Source of the DNA: CAZNOG01 sp964574635
GTDB lineage: Bacteria > Bacteroidota > Bacteroidia > Flavobacteriales_D > Cryomorphaceae
Reading direction: 5' to 3'
DNA length: 64,000 nucleotides
Assembly: GCA_964574635.1 (NCBI GenBank)
Contig: CAZNOG010000002.1
Coordinates: forward strand, 62,001 to 126,000
The first letter of the stretch is position 1; every line of letters begins with the position of its first letter. Positions 7,871 to 16,989 of this stretch are shown here, piece after piece. Under the pieces are notes generated by a model. That model was not told the DNA's origin. It saw only the letters and a program-made list of their open reading frames with translations, and ran no database searches. The translations under genes and the position numbers were made by a program.

Positions 7871-9196
7871 TCATTCCCGCCCGGGGTTTTGCGGGATTCG
7901 CTTCGGGGCTTCCATTTCTTCGACCGGCCTCGTGCTTCTGTACGGGCGAATGATCAGGCGGATATCCCGATTGTAATTGAAGAAGTTGTACGTCCAATTG
8001 AAGAATACCACCACGCGGTTGCGAAATCCCACGAGGGTGATCAGGTGGACGAACATCCAGATGAACCACGCGAAAAAACCTTGCATTTTCAGGTAGGGCA
8101 AGTCGGCGACGGCGCGGGACCGACCGATGGTGGCGAGCGAACCTTTGTCTTTGTACCGGAAGGGCTTCATTTCCTTGCCGTTCAATTTTCTCATGAGGTT
8201 TTTCGCCAAGCGCTCCCCTTGCTGTATGGCCGGCTGGGCGACTTGGGGATGGCCGTTGGGATAATCGGGTGTGGACATGATGGCGAGATCGCCGATGGCG
8301 AACACGTCGTCGTAGCCTTCCACTTGGTTGAATTCATTGACTTTCACCCGTCCGTTGCGCGTGAGGCTCTCCGCCGAAATGCCGTCGGGAGGTACGCATT
8401 GCACTCCTGCGGCCCAGATGAGAGTCTGACTCAGCATGTTGCGCCCGGAAGTGACGATGTGCTCGCCGTCGTACTCTTTTACCATGGTGTTGAGCCACAC
8501 TTTCACGTCGCGCTTTTCGAGGTACTCCTTGGCTTTGGCCGAGGCCTTGGCCGAAAATTGAGGCAGCACGCGGTCCATGCCTTCCACCAAATGTATGCTC
8601 ATCCTCCTGAAATCCAGGTCGGGATAGTCGATGGGCAGGATGTGCTTGCGCAACTCCGCGATGGCTCCCGCGAGCTCCACGCCGGTGGGCCCCGCCCCGA
8701 CGATTACCACGTTCATGAGGCTTTCGCGCTCCTTGAGGTCGTGCGTCAACAGGGCCGCCTCGAAGTTTTCGAGCAGGAGGGAGCGAATGTTCAAGGCCTC
8801 GGGCAGGTTTTTCATTCCCATGGCCCGGCGCATGAGCATTTTGTTTCCGAAGAAATTCGTTTCCGAACCCGTGGCCAATACCAGGTAATCGTACTCCAGC
8901 ACGCCGATGGGCGACACCAACAATTTCTTTTCGGGAATGAAGTGGGTCACTTCCGTCATGCGGAAATAGAACTCATCCCGATGTTGGAAGATCTTCCGCA
9001 GAGGATAGGCGATGCTGTCCGGCTCCAGCCCGGCCGTAGCCACTTGGTAGAGCAGAGGTTGGAAGGTGTGGTAGTTGTGTTTGTCGATGAGGACCACCTG
9101 GAATTTCCCCACCTTGAGGGTTTTGGCGAGCTTGAGCCCGCCGAAACCTCCACCGACGATGACGACGCGCGGTATGGTTGAATCGGGTACATTCAT
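7871..9196 (-). CDS. ndh: Type II NADH dehydrogenase (NDH-2)
   Basis: This non-proton-pumping enzyme passes electrons from NADH to quinone at the inner membrane. The 441-residue protein has an N-terminal FAD-binding motif VVIVGGGFGG, a second dinucleotide fold VVIVGAGPTGVELAG for NADH, the FAIGDLA flavin motif and the AQPAIQQG quinone-site signature. A C-terminal amphipathic/hydrophobic region (FFAWFIWMFVHLITLVGF) would anchor it to the membrane. A TAACTTTG promoter box ends only 4 nt before the ATG at 9196, so the transcript may be leaderless. The gene stands alone. Confidence 0.93.
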   Translation of the reverse strand: MNVPDSTIPRVVIVGGGFGGLKLAKTLKVGKFQVVLIDKHNYHTFQPLLYQVATAGLEPDSIAYPLRKIFQHRDEFYFRMTEVTHFIPEKKLLVSPIGVLEYDYLVLATGSETNFFGNKMLMRRAMGMKNLPEALNIRSLLLENFEAALLTHDLKERESLMNVVIVGAGPTGVELAGAIAELRKHILPIDYPDLDFRRMSIHLVEGMDRVLPQFSAKASAKAKEYLEKRDVKVWLNTMVKEYDGEHIVTSGRNMLSQTLIWAAGVQCVPPDGISAESLTRNGRVKVNEFNQVEGYDDVFAIGDLAIMSTPDYPNGHPQVAQPAIQQGERLAKNLMRKLNGKEMKPFRYKDKGSLATIGRSRAVADLPYLKMQGFFAWFIWMFVHLITLVGFRNRVVVFFNWTYNFFNYNRDIRLIIRPYRSTRPVEEMEAPKRIPQNPGRE

Positions 9197-9200
9197 GACC

Positions 9201-9208
9201 CAAAGTTA
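9201..9208 (-). promoter_or_regulatory. TAACTTTG promoter element for NDH-2
   Basis: A perfect TAnnTTTG box on the minus strand, four bases from the NDH-2 start codon, so transcription would begin at or next to the ATG. Confidence 0.55.
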
Positions 9209-9330
9209 CGATACAAAGCGCTGAATTTCGAGTGCAACGATTGGCGTGAACCGAATTCGAAAATCGATCGAAGGTGAGGGGATGGAAAGACGTTCTACTT
9301 ATTGAATCCGTTTGATTTACGAATGTGTTC

Positions 9331-9954
9331 TCAAAGGATGAAATTGCGCAATTCACCCAAATCTTCCACGTCTTCGACGTCGTTCAAAGCCGGCAAAAGG
9401 ACGTAAGAAACATTAAGTTTTTTCAAATCGAGGATGGTGTCGAGCAGCACATCTTCGGAATTCCAGTCCTTGTTTCGGAACAGGTGGGGATAGTGCCTGC
9501 GCATTCCCAGCAGGTAGTACCTTCCCTCTTTGGCCGGACCGACCACCACGTCCGTTTGGTCCAATTCGTCGAAAGCCTTCGTGATGATCTCGTCCGAAAG
9601 TTCGAAGCAATCCGATCCGATCAGCACCACCTTTTGGTAGCCCTGGGAGAAGGATTCACCGAACGCCGCATCCATACGCGCTCCGGGCGAGTCGCCCTTT
9701 TGGAGTTCCTTTCTGAACTTGTAGTAATCCAGCACGCCGAATTCCTCGATTCGCTCCGAGTAAAAAATCACCTTGTCGGCGTCGACTTTATCGGCCACGG
9801 CGTGGGTGTGTTCGAGGAGTTTCAGATGAATGTACAAGGCTTTGTCGCCGCCCAAGGAAAGTGCAATGCGCCTTTTCACCTTTCCCGGGTCGGGATTTTC
9901 AGCGAAGACCATGAGTAGATTCGCATGGCTGGATCCCATGTACGTTCCTGACAT
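9331..9954 (-). CDS. DUF2064 / TIGR04282-family glycosyltransferase-like protein
   Basis: The 207-residue product matches the nucleotide-sugar-transferase-like fold of DUF2064: LLMVFAENPDPGKVKRRI near the N terminus (the P-x-x-G-x-x-K-x-R motif), VVLIGSDCFELSDEII in the middle (GSD in place of DxD) and VVGPAKEGRYYLLGMR. Relatives are annotated as arsenosugar-type glycosyltransferases, but substrate is unproven here. The start at 9954 was chosen because the family motif begins about 14 residues later; the frame stays open further upstream but gives a basic, non-conserved sequence. Confidence 0.85.
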   Translation of the reverse strand: MSGTYMGSSHANLLMVFAENPDPGKVKRRIALSLGGDKALYIHLKLLEHTHAVADKVDADKVIFYSERIEEFGVLDYYKFRKELQKGDSPGARMDAAFGESFSQGYQKVVLIGSDCFELSDEIITKAFDELDQTDVVVGPAKEGRYYLLGMRRHYPHLFRNKDWNSEDVLLDTILDLKKLNVSYVLLPALNDVEDVEDLGELRNFIL

Positions 9955-10202
9955 TGCGTAGTTGATTTTTCGTTTTGGTTGTCGGTTTCGGTTCTTCTCG
10001 CCCTTCCGGCTCGATGCGCAGGAGAAGAAAGTTTCACGCCGTTGGAGGCCGAAGTTATGAATTACCCCGGTTTTCATCCGCGTCGGGAAGTGAAAACCTT
10101 CACAACCTTGTGTGAATTTCGCATTGAGTCGCCGATGGTTGTCGGCCGTCCGGGTCGGCGTGTCACGCGCTATTTTATTATTTTCGCGTCGAAGCCTGCG
10201 CC

Positions 10203-10856
10203 ATGCCATCACCTACGGAAGAAAATTACCTCAAAGCGATTTACAACCTCGCCGACGACCGGTCGGAAGTCAGTTTGTCGGAATTGGGCAACGTACTGGG
10301 TGTGAGTACTCCCACCGTAAACAGCATGGCCAAGCGCTTGGACGAGCAAGGGTACGTGCTTTACCGGAAGTACAAGCCCCTGAAGCTCACCGAATCCGGA
10401 AAAATCATCGCCGCTCAAATCATCCGCAAGCATCGGCTCACGGAAATGTACTTGGTCGAGCACATGGGTTTCGGCTGGGAAGAAGTGCACGACATCGCGG
10501 AGCAAATGGAGCACGTGCAGTCCCCCGCCCTGTTCGAGCGCATGGATGAGATCATGGGATACCCCACGATCGACCCCCACGGCTCGCCCATTCCCGACAA
10601 ACACGGAAAAGTCGCGTTCCAAGAGTACCTCAAATTGTCGGAAATCGAGGTGGGAAAGACCGTAAAGCTCTGTGCGCTGACGCACAGTTCGGATGATTTC
10701 CTGGTTTTTCTCAACGGAAAAGGGCTGAAATTGGGCACCCTGATGACCGTACTTCACCGGGAATCTTTCGACCGCAGCATGACGATCTCGTACGACGGGC
10801 GGGAAGCGATGGTGAGCCACGACGTCAGCGACCGATTATTGGTGGAAAAGGCCTGA
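10203..10856 (+). CDS. DtxR/MntR-family metal-dependent transcriptional regulator
   Basis: The 217-residue protein has an N-terminal winged helix (TEENYLKAIYNL, VSTPTVNSMAKRLDEQGYV), the metal-binding dimerisation domain with HRLTEMYLVEHMGF and EEVHDIAEQMEHV, and a C-terminal FeoA/SH3-like domain (about 145-217). The conserved Glu and His residues expected to bind Mn or Fe are present. Proteins of this type repress metal uptake genes when the metal is abundant. No transporter lies next to it, so its regulon must be elsewhere. A TATTTTCG promoter-like box precedes the ATG. Confidence 0.93.
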   Translation: MPSPTEENYLKAIYNLADDRSEVSLSELGNVLGVSTPTVNSMAKRLDEQGYVLYRKYKPLKLTESGKIIAAQIIRKHRLTEMYLVEHMGFGWEEVHDIAEQMEHVQSPALFERMDEIMGYPTIDPHGSPIPDKHGKVAFQEYLKLSEIEVGKTVKLCALTHSSDDFLVFLNGKGLKLGTLMTVLHRESFDRSMTISYDGREAMVSHDVSDRLLVEKA

Positions 10857-11042
10857 TTTGCAGACCGGAAATTGCCAATATTTTTCTCGGGCGCATCGTA
10901 TAAATTAACGGTTGGCCATATAAAAATTTATCCGCGCTTACGTTCGCCCAAAGAGGTAAAGGGGTGGCCATCGTTAGTATCCCGAACGAGCGCGGCGCAA
11001 AGATTTATACCTTGCGCTCATCGATTATCACAAAGATTTAAA

Positions 11043-11050
11043 TATATTTG
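11043..11050 (+). promoter_or_regulatory. TATATTTG promoter element for the single-domain response regulator
   Basis: Perfect TAnnTTTG box ending 18 nt before the ATG at 11069. Its own TTG is in frame with the gene and should not be taken as the start codon. Confidence 0.55.
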
Positions 11051-11068
11051 ACCGTAAGCTATCCAAAA

Positions 11069-11464
11069 ATGAACCTCTCCAACACGGTATGGATCGTCGA
11101 CGACGACCCCATTGCCCGGCTGCTCATCCGGAAGACGCTCGAACGCGTCGACGGTCTTGACACCAAGGAATTGAACACCGGTGAAGAGGCTTTGCAAGAA
11201 GTGGGCAAGGTCGTTCGCGACAGCCTGCCTTCTCCGCGAATCATCTTGTTGGACCTGAACATGCCGGTGATGGACGGCTGGGAATTTCTGGACGCGTACG
11301 AGAAACGGGGCGCTCCCCTTCGGGAAACCAAAATCGTGATCCTGACTTCTTCCATCAATCCGGCCGACAACGAGAAATCAAAGAGCTATATGTCGGTATC
11401 GGCCCTCATCCACAAACCGCTTACGGTAGATGATGTAGTTGAGATCATGAACGGAAAAACGTAA
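11069..11464 (+). CDS. Single-domain response regulator (CheY-like)
   Basis: The 131-residue protein is a receiver domain with nothing else. The acidic triad DDD is at 11-13, the phospho-acceptor is Asp62 in LLDLNMPVMDG, the switch Thr follows in VILTSS and the conserved Lys is in IHKPL. Proteins of this form act by protein-protein contact or as phosphorelay intermediates. There is no adjacent kinase; the nearest histidine kinase in the window is the soluble PAS-GAF-PAS enzyme at 41412, and a link between them is speculative. Confidence 0.93.
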   Translation: MNLSNTVWIVDDDPIARLLIRKTLERVDGLDTKELNTGEEALQEVGKVVRDSLPSPRIILLDLNMPVMDGWEFLDAYEKRGAPLRETKIVILTSSINPADNEKSKSYMSVSALIHKPLTVDDVVEIMNGKT

Positions 11465-11564
11465 GTCGTTTCCCGAGCGTCACACAATTTGCGATAGGGA
11501 AAATCCTCCCCCGGTCGCGGGTCAAGGCCCAACATCCTTATCTTCGCCACCAAAAACCAACGCC

Positions 11565-12209
11565 TTGAAACGACCGGCCCTTATTCTCATCCTTCTCGCC
11601 ACCGCCCAGATTTTGAATGCGCAAGTCTACGTGCGGTATTACAAGATCACCTCCGACGGCACCAACCTCGGAAACCTCACCGCTCAAAAGACCGTTGCCG
11701 GCGATACGGTGGCGTACCGGCTCACGGCCGACGTCATCGTGAACATGCTCGCCAAAATCCACGTGGAGAACCGAATCGACGCCACTTACGTGACCGGAAA
11801 CCTGCACTCTTCCTCGGCGTCGATGGTGTTGAATCAAAACCCGGTGCTCCGTACGATGGTCGAGCGCTCGAAAACCGGGTTTGATCTGGAGAACAACGGC
11901 CATCCTTCGAAATTGGTGGATACGGCTCCGTTTTCGGCCTTGCGCTTGTATTTCGAAATGCCCCCGGAGAGGACGAAGGTCTTTTCCGAGCTCGACGGTA
12001 AAATCCGAAACATGCGCAAACTGGACGAGAAGAAATTCGAGTTGATCGATCCGGAAAATCCAAAGCGCAAAGCGACTTACACGTACTCATCTGAAGAAGG
12101 GCTTTACTCCATCGAAGTGGAAATCCCCCACTTGCCTAAGGTCACCATCTCACAAGTACGTGAGCCAGTGGTTTTGGACGCCGAGAAAGATGCGAAGGCT
12201 GAAGAGTGA
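11565..12209 (+). CDS. Exported protein resembling DUF6134
   Basis: A signal peptide (residues 1-19, KRPALILILLATAQILNAQ) is followed by about 195 residues predicted to be largely beta-strand, with YYKITSDGTNLGNLTAQK and DVIVNMLAKIHVENRIDATY. This recalls DUF6134/DUF3108-like periplasmic proteins of Bacteroidota, whose function is unknown. The only suitable start is a TTG at 11565; a TATCTTCG promoter-like box lies just upstream. It ends 9 bp before the convergent acetyl-CoA synthetase stop. Confidence 0.75.
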   Translation: MKRPALILILLATAQILNAQVYVRYYKITSDGTNLGNLTAQKTVAGDTVAYRLTADVIVNMLAKIHVENRIDATYVTGNLHSSSASMVLNQNPVLRTMVERSKTGFDLENNGHPSKLVDTAPFSALRLYFEMPPERTKVFSELDGKIRNMRKLDEKKFELIDPENPKRKATYTYSSEEGLYSIEVEIPHLPKVTISQVREPVVLDAEKDAKAEE

Positions 12210-12218
12210 TTCGGGGGC

Positions 12219-14117
12219 TTAAAGCGCTCCGGATTTTATGTCGTCCACCACTTCGGGATTGAGCAACGTGCTCGTATCGCCCACCTTGTCGAGTTCGCCC
12301 TCGGCGATTTTCCTCAATATGCGCCTCATGATCTTGCCCGACCGGGTTTTGGGAAGACCCGTGACGAATTGAATTTTTTCGGGTTTGGCGATTTTTCCGA
12401 TTTCATCGGTGACGGTGCGGAGGATTTCGTTTCTGAGCTGATCGGGATTTTCCGGCGGCTGCTTCGTGAGCACGTAGGCGTAGATAGCCTGACCCTTGAT
12501 GGGATGCGGGTAGCCCACCACCGCGCTTTCGGCCACTACGTCGTCCAAAGAATTGATGGCATTTTCAATTTCGGCGGTACCGAAGCGATGGCCCGACACG
12601 TTGATGACGTCGTCCACCCTTCCGATGATCCTGTACATTCCGTCTTCATCCCTCTTTGCTCCGTCGCCGGTGAAGTAATACCCTTTGTAGTGGGAAAAAT
12701 AGGTGAGTTTGCAACGCTCGTGGTCGCCGTACGTCGATCGGAGCATGCCCGGCCAGGGGAATTTCATCACCAAATACCCTTCGACTTCGGCTTCCTCGAT
12801 TTCGTTTCCTTCCGGGTCGAGGATGGCCGGGCGGATGCCCGGAAGCGGATATCCCGCGTACGTCGGTTTGGAAGGGCTGATATCGCCCAGACCGGAGATC
12901 ATGATTCCTCCGTTTTCCGTTTGCCACCACGTATCGACTATGGGAATTTTCCCCTTGCCGACGAGCTTGTGGTACCATTCCCAAGCTTCCCTGTTGATGG
13001 GTTCGCCCACGGATCCAAGCAGTTTCAACGTGTACAAACCGTAGCTGAGTACGTGGTCTTCGCCGTGGGCCATCAGCGCGCGGATGGCCGTGGGTGCGGT
13101 GTAAAAGTGCGTCACGGCGTGTTTGTCGACCACTTGCCAAAACCGCCCGGGACCCGGATAGGACGGCACCCCTTCGAACATCACCGTGGTGGCGCCATTG
13201 AGTAAAGGACCGTAAACGATGTAGGAGTGCCCCGTAATCCACCCGATGTCGGCGGTGCACCAATACACATCGCTTTCTTCCACTTGGAAGACGTTGGCGA
13301 AAGTATACCCGGCATAAACCATGTAGCCCCCGCAAGTGTGCACCACGCCTTTGGGCTTTCCGGTGCTGCCGGAGGTGTACAGTATGAAGAGCATGTCTTC
13401 GCTGTCCATGGATTCCGGGGTGCACTCCGCTTCGGCGGCTTCCATTTCCTCCGCGAGCCAAAAATCCCTTCCTTCCTTCATTTTCACACCCCAGCCGGTT
13501 CGTTCCACCACCAACACGGTTTCTACGGAGGGACATTCCTTCAGCGCCTCGTCGACCACGGCCTTCACCGGAATCTCTTTGGTTCCCCGGTAGAGCCCGT
13601 CTGAAGTGAGGACCATTTTGCATTCGGAGTCTTTGATGCGATCGGCCAAGGCGTGTGCGGAGAACCCCGCGAAGACCACGTTGTGGACGGCGCCCACTCG
13701 CGCGCAAGCCAGCAAGGCCATGGTCAATTCGGGGATCATGGGCATGTAAATGGCCACGCGATCGCCTTTTTTGATGCCTTTGGATTTGAGCACATTGGCG
13801 AAGCGGCACACCCCCTCGTACAATTCCCGGTACGTGTATCTCACCGGCCGCTCCTTGGGATCGTTAGGCTCCCAAATCAGAGCGAGCTTGTTGCCACGCT
13901 TTTCCAGATGCCGATCCAGACAGTTTTCCGTAATGTTCAAGCGGGCGTTTTTGTACCACGTGATGCTGGGGGTATCGAATTCCCAATCCAACACTTCATC
14001 CCACTTTTTCATCCAGGTGTAGTTCTCGGCGATCTCCGCCCAAAACCCTTCGGGGTCTTGCACGCTGCGCTCATATACAGCCTTGTATTCTTCGAAATCT
14101 CTGATTCTAAAATCCAT
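12219..14117 (-). CDS. acs: Acetyl-coenzyme A synthetase
   Basis: This enzyme activates acetate with ATP and CoA to acetyl-CoA. The 632-residue product contains the adenylate-forming signature YTSGSTGKPKG, the WWQTENGG motif, TGDGAKRDEDGMYRIIGR of the hinge and a C-terminal SGKIMRRILR with the catalytic, acetylatable lysine. Length matches Acs (about 630-650). The ATG at 14117 (MDFRIRDFEEYKAVY) was chosen; open frame continues 100 codons upstream but is not conserved. It converges with the DUF6134-like gene and diverges from the acid phosphatase gene. Confidence 0.97.
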   Translation of the reverse strand: MDFRIRDFEEYKAVYERSVQDPEGFWAEIAENYTWMKKWDEVLDWEFDTPSITWYKNARLNITENCLDRHLEKRGNKLALIWEPNDPKERPVRYTYRELYEGVCRFANVLKSKGIKKGDRVAIYMPMIPELTMALLACARVGAVHNVVFAGFSAHALADRIKDSECKMVLTSDGLYRGTKEIPVKAVVDEALKECPSVETVLVVERTGWGVKMKEGRDFWLAEEMEAAEAECTPESMDSEDMLFILYTSGSTGKPKGVVHTCGGYMVYAGYTFANVFQVEESDVYWCTADIGWITGHSYIVYGPLLNGATTVMFEGVPSYPGPGRFWQVVDKHAVTHFYTAPTAIRALMAHGEDHVLSYGLYTLKLLGSVGEPINREAWEWYHKLVGKGKIPIVDTWWQTENGGIMISGLGDISPSKPTYAGYPLPGIRPAILDPEGNEIEEAEVEGYLVMKFPWPGMLRSTYGDHERCKLTYFSHYKGYYFTGDGAKRDEDGMYRIIGRVDDVINVSGHRFGTAEIENAINSLDDVVAESAVVGYPHPIKGQAIYAYVLTKQPPENPDQLRNEILRTVTDEIGKIAKPEKIQFVTGLPKTRSGKIMRRILRKIAEGELDKVGDTSTLLNPEVVDDIKSGAL

Positions 14118-14313
14118 GTCGGTGGTGTATCGCGTGAAAAAAAGGTTTGGGTGAAATGCGGTCGGACTTTCACCGGCCGGGAAGGTAAAGGTAAAAATTC
14201 TCGCCGTCCCTCGGTTGTCGGGTTGGGGGCAAAAGGAAAACGCGGACGAATCCCCGGCGATGCTCCCCTTTGAAAAGGCCTTTCCTATCTTGTGCGCCCA
14301 AAACACGTCATCC

Positions 14314-15117
14314 ATGCGATACTTCATCGGAATTGCGGCCATTGTGTTGACTTCCTGCACCGCGCAGCGAGAACTCACCCAGATCCCCGCGCAGAATTCA
14401 CAAGAATACTTGGTGGCCGCCACCCTGTACGTTCAAAAATCGGCGGAATACGAGGCGCTCTGCCTCCAGGCCTATGCCCAAGCGGAAGCCCAACTTCTCG
14501 AATACTTCGAAAATGGAGGGGGCAAACCGGCCGTGGTTCTCGACCTGGACGAGACCGTTTTGGACAACAGCGCGTACACCGCTTGGCAAATTCTCGCCGA
14601 CCGTCCGTACGATGACGACACTTGGAATCAATGGGTGGAAGATGCATCGGCCCCGGCCGTGCCGGGCGCGGTGCGATTTCTGAACATCGCCGACAGCCTC
14701 GGCGCCGAGCTGTATTACATCAGCAACCGCGACGTGTCTGGATTGGAAGCCACTATTCGCAACATGGCCGATTTGGGCATCAACCGCGTGGAAGAGGACC
14801 GCTTTTTCCTCAAGACCACCACTTCCGACAAAACCGGCCGGCGCAAAGACGTCATGGATACGGGCTGGAACCTCATCATGCTCATCGGCGACAATCTCGG
14901 GGATTTCGATCGCATCTGGGACAAGCCCGCTCCATTGGAAGACCGCTCCAAAATGGTGGCGAACCGACGCGCGCAATTCGGTACCGTGTTCATCGTATTG
15001 CCGAATCCTTTGTACGGCACGTGGCTTCAAGCCATCTACGGATACGAACACATGGACGAGGACGCCCAAAGGGAGACCAGAAGAAAGGCTTTGGAAGCTT
15101 GGGAAGGTCCGGAATAA
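14314..15117 (+). CDS. Class C acid phosphatase / 5'-nucleotidase lipoprotein e(P4) family
   Basis: HAD-superfamily phosphatase that removes phosphate from nucleotides outside the cytoplasm. The 267-residue product has a lipoprotein signal (VLTSC, Cys15), the HAD motif VVLDLDETVLDN with Asp77 and Asp79, DTWNQWVEDASAPAVPGA typical of e(P4), YISNRDV as motif II, and LIGDNLGDF as motif IV. It is expected to be anchored in the outer or inner membrane facing the periplasm. Start ATG 14314 gives the lipobox; upstream frame is not signal-like. Confidence 0.95.
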   Translation: MRYFIGIAAIVLTSCTAQRELTQIPAQNSQEYLVAATLYVQKSAEYEALCLQAYAQAEAQLLEYFENGGGKPAVVLDLDETVLDNSAYTAWQILADRPYDDDTWNQWVEDASAPAVPGAVRFLNIADSLGAELYYISNRDVSGLEATIRNMADLGINRVEEDRFFLKTTTSDKTGRRKDVMDTGWNLIMLIGDNLGDFDRIWDKPAPLEDRSKMVANRRAQFGTVFIVLPNPLYGTWLQAIYGYEHMDEDAQRETRRKALEAWEGPE

Positions 15118-15263
15118 ACCCGTGAAAAGGTAAAGTCCCGGTTTCGGCCGCACAACGCCGCGCGGCGGATGAATCCCGTCTTCTCGGCTTGGAAATTTCC
15201 CCGCCGGTTCTCCGTCCTGTTCACCTCTCGAGAGGATGTCGATAGGATGGAAACCAACCGATC

Positions 15264-16490
15264 ATGAGACGCTTTACTCCCCTCTTGGCCACGCTGCTCG
15301 CCCTTTTCACCTTTTCGTGTCAGTCGAATGCCGAACCGGAAATCGGTGGAGAACAAGCCACGGCCCATGACGATGCGCACGTCGTAGCCCTTCATATCGA
15401 CGAAACCACCTCGCCCTCCCTCGCTGAAGAACCGGCTTACCGCAGTGCGGCGGCTCAACCCACGTCCACCACTCCGGTCTTGGTCAAGGATTTGCAGTAC
15501 GACCTTCCCGCCTTGACCATCGACGTACCCCAAGGATACAACGTGGAAGGCGGAATCATCTGGAAGATCTTCGACGGCATCTACTACCCCACGGCGGATG
15601 TGCGGATCACCAACCGACGGAAAGACGTACACATTCATTTCCAGCCGCAAAAGAGACATCTGTACATAGAAGGGCCCAACTACGCCGCCTTGTCCATGTA
15701 CCAACCCCGCCCGAACACGCCGGTGATGTCGGCCGCCCAAGGACTGCAACAATTGGTGTTCCGCGACCTTGCGGAGAAATACCCCGGCATTCGCATAGTG
15801 GACATTTCCCCACAGGAAAATTCGAACGCAACGGGGGAACGGAAAGTGGATGGCGCGGTGATGACGCTGACGCACACGCGCGGGAACATCACCTACACCA
15901 CAAAAGCCTACGCGCAACAAAATACGATGAGCCAGGAGTTCCAGATGATGTACGGCACGGATACCTATACGTATTGGAACATCGTGAACATCTACGAAAT
16001 CACTGCACCGGCGTCGATCTACGCCGAAATAGAAAGCGAAGCTTCGGCCATTTTGAATAGCGCGAAGTACTTGGACTCGTGGTATGCACACGCGAGGCAA
16101 GTGGATCAAAACTACGCCCGGGCCATAGACAACCAAGCCGCGATATCGGCGAGAAACCACCAAGAACGGATGCGCAGCAACCAAGCGAGCTTCGATGCCT
16201 CCCAGCAGCGGTACCGAGAGATGCAGCAAGTATATGATCAAAGCAACGCAGCTTGGCAACAAAACCAAAACATTCAGTATCAGGGCCACCAAAACAACAT
16301 CGACGCGATTTACGGGAGGGAGCGGTACGTGGATCCCGCGACAGGAACGCATTACACTTTGGAAAACCCCAATCAGTACAATTGGATCGACAATCAGGGA
16401 AACATTATTTCGACCGACGACCCCATGTTCAACCCGCGAGTTTCGCACGAAACGGGAAGGGATTATCGACTGTTGAAAACCGAAGAATAA
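15264..16490 (+). CDS. Lipoprotein of unknown function
   Basis: The 408-residue protein begins with a lipoprotein signal (LLALFTFSC, Cys19). A disordered, Glu/Asp/Thr-rich segment (20-75) leads into a domain with IDVPQGYNVEGGIIWKIFDGIYYPTADV-like sequence split over two strands, then a long Gln/Asn/Ala-rich helical region (about 265-350, including RNHQERMRSNQASFDASQQRYREMQ). The C-terminal 50 residues (RYVDPATGTHYTLENPNQYNWID) resemble short stretches seen at the ends of other Bacteroidota lipoproteins. No family was recognised. It is followed by a strong hairpin terminator. Confidence 0.75.
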   Translation: MRRFTPLLATLLALFTFSCQSNAEPEIGGEQATAHDDAHVVALHIDETTSPSLAEEPAYRSAAAQPTSTTPVLVKDLQYDLPALTIDVPQGYNVEGGIIWKIFDGIYYPTADVRITNRRKDVHIHFQPQKRHLYIEGPNYAALSMYQPRPNTPVMSAAQGLQQLVFRDLAEKYPGIRIVDISPQENSNATGERKVDGAVMTLTHTRGNITYTTKAYAQQNTMSQEFQMMYGTDTYTYWNIVNIYEITAPASIYAEIESEASAILNSAKYLDSWYAHARQVDQNYARAIDNQAAISARNHQERMRSNQASFDASQQRYREMQQVYDQSNAAWQQNQNIQYQGHQNNIDAIYGRERYVDPATGTHYTLENPNQYNWIDNQGNIISTDDPMFNPRVSHETGRDYRLLKTEE

Positions 16491-16562
16491 GGAGGCTACG
16501 ATCCGATGGATTCGGCGGAGGAGTGAGCCTTTTGTGGTTGTGTTATGCAACCGAGGTAGGAG

Positions 16563-16599
16563 AACGGGCGGTATCGGAAACGGTGCCGCCCGTTTGATT
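16563..16599 (+). terminator. Hairpin terminator after the unknown lipoprotein
   Basis: AACGGGCGGTATCG and CGGTGCCGCCCGTT form a 14-bp stem (two G-T wobbles) closed by a GAAA tetraloop, followed by TTTGATTT. It lies about 70 bp after the lipoprotein stop. Confidence 0.75.
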
Positions 16600-16679
16600 T
16601 CCGTGGTGCCCGGGCGTACCTTGGGTGGATCTTCGGGATCAGGTAAAAGGAGAGAATGCACCGACGCAAAGGCCTGAGC

Positions 16680-16707
16680 CACACCCACAAAAACAAAAAA
16701 CCCACCG
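16680..16707 (-). repeat. Interspersed TTTTTGTGGGTG repeat, copy 3
   Basis: Minus strand GGTGGGTTTTTTGTTTTTG then TGGGTGTGGCTC, located directly downstream of tRNA-Leu in the same orientation. Here the G/T-rich half forms one arm and the T tract of a terminator hairpin (16690-16721). Confidence 0.75.
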
Positions 16708-16721
16708 CTTCGAACGATGGG
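16690..16721 (-). terminator. Rho-independent terminator of tRNA-Leu, overlapping the repeat
   Basis: On the minus strand CCCATCG and CGGTGGG pair over a 7-nt loop (one G-T pair) and are followed by TTTTTTGTTTTTG. It starts 17 nt after the tRNA 3' end. Confidence 0.65.
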
Positions 16722-16737
16722 CTTTGTATTTCGGAAG

Positions 16738-16821
16738 TGCCCGGGACTGGACTCGAACCAGCATGAGCGTAAGCTCACCACCCCCTCAAGATGGCGTGTC
16801 TACCAATTTCACCACCCGGGC
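16738..16821 (-). tRNA. tRNA-Leu (anticodon GAG)
   Basis: An 84-nt class II tRNA. Acceptor arms GCCCGGG and CCCGGGC pair perfectly with discriminator A. The anticodon stem CCATC/GGTGG closes the loop TTGAGGG, giving anticodon GAG for CUC/CUU leucine codons. The long variable arm TGAGC-TTAC-GCTCA is perfect, and the T arm has GGTTCGAGTCC. CCA is not encoded. The D-loop has the GGTAGACAC of tRNA-Leu. Confidence 0.96.
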
Positions 16822-16966
16822 ATTTTTAAGCGCCGCAAAAGTATGGAAAAAGTCCCATTGACAAAACTCCACACCGATATTTTTCCATTTCGCACCCGAC
16901 GGAGAGCCGGGTTGAACATGCGAGTGGGCCTTCGGTTGTAGTGGAAGGGAATTAACGAAACGTACT

Positions 16967-16974
16967 TATATTTG
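16967..16974 (+). promoter_or_regulatory. TATATTTG promoter element for the fatty-acid hydroxylase gene
   Basis: Perfect TAnnTTTG box ending 15 nt before the ATG at 16990. Its terminal TTG is in frame with the gene, which can mislead start prediction. Confidence 0.55.
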
Positions 16975-16989
16975 CAAAAAAATCGGGCC

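Noticed and set aside
15036..16781. 581-codon open frame on the minus strand
   Set aside because: It is antisense to the acid phosphatase tail and the whole unknown lipoprotein gene, which has a signal peptide. High-GC codon use makes long antisense frames common here.
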